A stretch of 64,000 bases of DNA from assembly GCA_902773055.1 (NCBI GenBank), contig CACYCZ010000091.1:1-64000 (forward strand). Direction: 5' to 3'. Below, one piece after another: positions 62,683-64,000 of this stretch. The notes under the pieces are model-generated. The model ran no database searches. It was not told where the DNA came from and saw only the letters and a program-made list of their open reading frames with translations. Made by a program: the position numbers and the translations under genes. The first letter of the stretch is position 1. Every line of letters starts with the position of its first letter. Source of the DNA: an uncultured Bacteroidales bacterium (GTDB taxonomy: Bacteria; Bacteroidota; Bacteroidia; Bacteroidales; Bacteroidaceae).

Positions 62683-63735
62683 TTATTCCTGATGGCTGTA
62701 TTCTTCCCACAGGTCTACGAGCTGTTGCATATCCTGTGGCAAGGGTGAGGTGAAATCCATCCATTTGTCGGTGTGCGGATGGGTGAATCCCAGTGTGCGG
62801 GCATGCAGGGCCTGTCGTGGGCAGGTGTCGAAGCATTTGCGGATAAAGAGCCTGTAGCTGTTGTCTGTAGTCCCCCTCAGGATCTGTTCTCCGCCGTAGC
62901 GTTCATCGTTAAACAGCGGATGGCCTATGGATGCCATGTGTGCGCGTATTTGGTGGGTCCGTCCTGTTTCAAGACGGCATTCTACCAAGGTGGTGTGCCG
63001 GTAGCGCCTCATGATGCTCCAATGGGTGACGGCAGGTTTGCCTGTTTCACTGTCAGGGGGAAATACGGCCATGCGGAGCCTGTTTCTGGGGTCCCGGCCT
63101 ATGTTGCCCTCGATGCGTCCTTCGTTTTTCCCGGGGTCGCCCCAGATGAGTGCGTTGTAGCGGCGCGATGTGGTCTTGTTGAAGAACTGCAGTCCGAGCC
63201 TGGTCTTGGCATTGGCTGTCTTGGCAATGACCAGCAGGCCTGATGTGTCCTTGTCTATCCTGTGCACAAGGCCAACTTCGGGGTTGTTGATGTTGAAGTC
63301 GGGGTCGTCTTTCAGATGCCATGCTATGGCATTGACCAGTGTGCCGCTGAAATTGCCGCAGCCCGGATGGACCACCATGCCAGCTGCCTTGTTGACAATG
63401 AGCAGCTCGCTGTCTTCGTAGACGATGTCGAGTGGAATGTCTTCGGCTTCTATCGTGGTGTCAAAGGGAGGGTGATCCAGCCATACGGTGACGGTGTCCA
63501 GAGGCTTGACTTTGTAGTTGCTCTTCACCTGCCTGTCGTTTACGCGGATGAATCCGGCATCGGCGGCCTTTTGTATCCTGTTGCGTGAGGTGTCGGCAAG
63601 GTGCAGGTACAGGAACTTGTCTACGCGGAGTGGTGACTGGCCTTTGTCGGCCTGGACTCTGATGTGCTCGTAGAGCAGGTTCTCTTCGTCGTCTTGGGAA
63701 CCTGGTATCAAGATGTCTTCGCTGTCTGAATTCAT
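62683..63735 (-). CDS. RluA-family 23S rRNA pseudouridine synthase (RluD-like)
   Basis: A 350-residue protein with an N-terminal S4 RNA-binding domain (about 35-90; RVDKFLYLHLADTSRNRIQK) and a synthase domain. The catalytic aspartate D161 is in HRIDKDTSGL, and the ETGRTHQIRAHMASIGHPLFND motif (split, about 250-271) follows. RluD makes the pseudouridines of helix 69 in 23S rRNA; the S4 domain and gene order with ddl favour that member, but RluC-type targets are not excluded. It follows the PASTA gene by 9 bases. Confidence 0.92.
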   Translation of the reverse strand: MNSDSEDILIPGSQDDEENLLYEHIRVQADKGQSPLRVDKFLYLHLADTSRNRIQKAADAGFIRVNDRQVKSNYKVKPLDTVTVWLDHPPFDTTIEAEDIPLDIVYEDSELLIVNKAAGMVVHPGCGNFSGTLVNAIAWHLKDDPDFNINNPEVGLVHRIDKDTSGLLVIAKTANAKTRLGLQFFNKTTSRRYNALIWGDPGKNEGRIEGNIGRDPRNRLRMAVFPPDSETGKPAVTHWSIMRRYRHTTLVECRLETGRTHQIRAHMASIGHPLFNDERYGGEQILRGTTDNSYRLFIRKCFDTCPRQALHARTLGFTHPHTDKWMDFTSPLPQDMQQLVDLWEEYSHQE

Positions 63736-63744
63736 GGCTTGGGT

Positions 63745-64000
63745 TTATAGTGGCTCGACGTCAGACCCATCATAGTTGTCAATCATGATGCTGTCGATTG
63801 TTTCCTCGGTATCGTTATAGTCTACGTCGCTGTCAAAGTATGTACCGTCGCCTACGACCAGTGTCACCCTTGAGTCGGGTGTGATGCGTTCGCCTGCACT
63901 GACATTCCTCCCGTTTACCTTGACGGCATAGACCCAGTCTTTTTCTCCGTTGATATATTCCTGTGATGCCAGTTTTAGTCCCAGGACGGTGAGTTTCATC
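63745..64000 (-). CDS. PASTA-domain protein, 5' part beyond the window
   Basis: The last 84 residues of a frame that is open to the right edge. A Met codon at 63999 is in frame, but the sequence MKLTVLGLKLASQEYINGEKDWVYAV reads as the middle of a PASTA repeat, so the real start is outside. The visible repeat ends with SRVTLVVGDG, followed by an acidic tail (DVDYNDTEETIDSIM). PASTA domains bind peptidoglycan; membrane-anchored PASTA proteins precede rluD and ddl in many Bacteroidales, which fits. Confidence 0.8.
   Translation of the reverse strand, partial: MKLTVLGLKLASQEYINGEKDWVYAVKVNGRNVSAGERITPDSRVTLVVGDGTYFDSDVDYNDTEETIDSIMIDNYDGSDVEPL

Overview
The window is a gene-dense stretch of a Bacteroidales chromosome, most likely Prevotellaceae or a close relative. 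Several things point there. Promoters carry the Bacteroidetes -7 motif TAnnTTTG (for example at 11829, 14842 on the minus strand, 21571 and 53340). The gene order rsfS-ftsH-cdsA and surE-lpxB, the 11-subunit Nuo cluster with fused nuoCD and no nuoEFG, the DUF349, NigD-like and FadL-like proteins and the OMP_b-brl_3-type barrel are also typical of the group. The assignment is inference; there is no rRNA here. Almost all genes look like ordinary core genome, with no insertion sequence, prophage or CRISPR array.

Layout. 1-4454 (minus): a LamG-like surface protein cut by the window edge, a secreted calcineurin-type phosphoesterase and a secreted glycerophosphodiesterase. 5094-7033 (plus): surE-lpxB. 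7015-11650 (minus): rsfS, ftsH, cdsA and a secreted histidine phosphatase. 11851: tRNA-Gln(CUG). 12227-14797 (minus): a bile-acid/sodium symporter-family protein and a Tat-type metallophosphoesterase. 14945-17377 (plus): sugar/glycoside symporter and zinc polyol dehydrogenase, followed by a decayed lipoprotein gene. 18041-21542 (minus): pepD and two tandem YbhN-like membrane proteins; ksgA is divergent. 22898-27553: a two-component system divergent from an outer-membrane receptor-like barrel. 27625-33294 (minus): FadL-like porin, AraC regulator, DUF349 protein, CorA. 33449-39067 (minus): a five-gene operon for esters of glycerol phosphate and mannitol phosphate. 39454-42879 (minus): alpha-galactosidase and a double-domain esterase. 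43061-53227 (minus): the complete nuoA-N operon. 53365-57806: DUF2461, UPF1-like helicase, EamA transporter and a small barrel protein. 57943-59788 (plus): an ATPase plus DUF4435 pair resembling PARIS anti-phage systems. 59821-64000 (minus): PASTA protein, rluD-like, ddl, acyltransferase, NigD-like lipoprotein.

The most unusual signal is a family of five intergenic DNA elements, each exactly 90 bp, at 4700, 12076, 22646, 39278 and 54149. Every copy has the architecture TTTATRTTY-N9-(RAAYRTAYRTTY-N9)x3-RAAYATARA, that is, four dyads at a strict 21-bp period. In the fifteen internal 12-mers only transitions are seen. I do not recognise this element. Short open frames across it (heptad peptides such as NIRSASR) are artefacts of the 21-bp period and were not annotated as genes.
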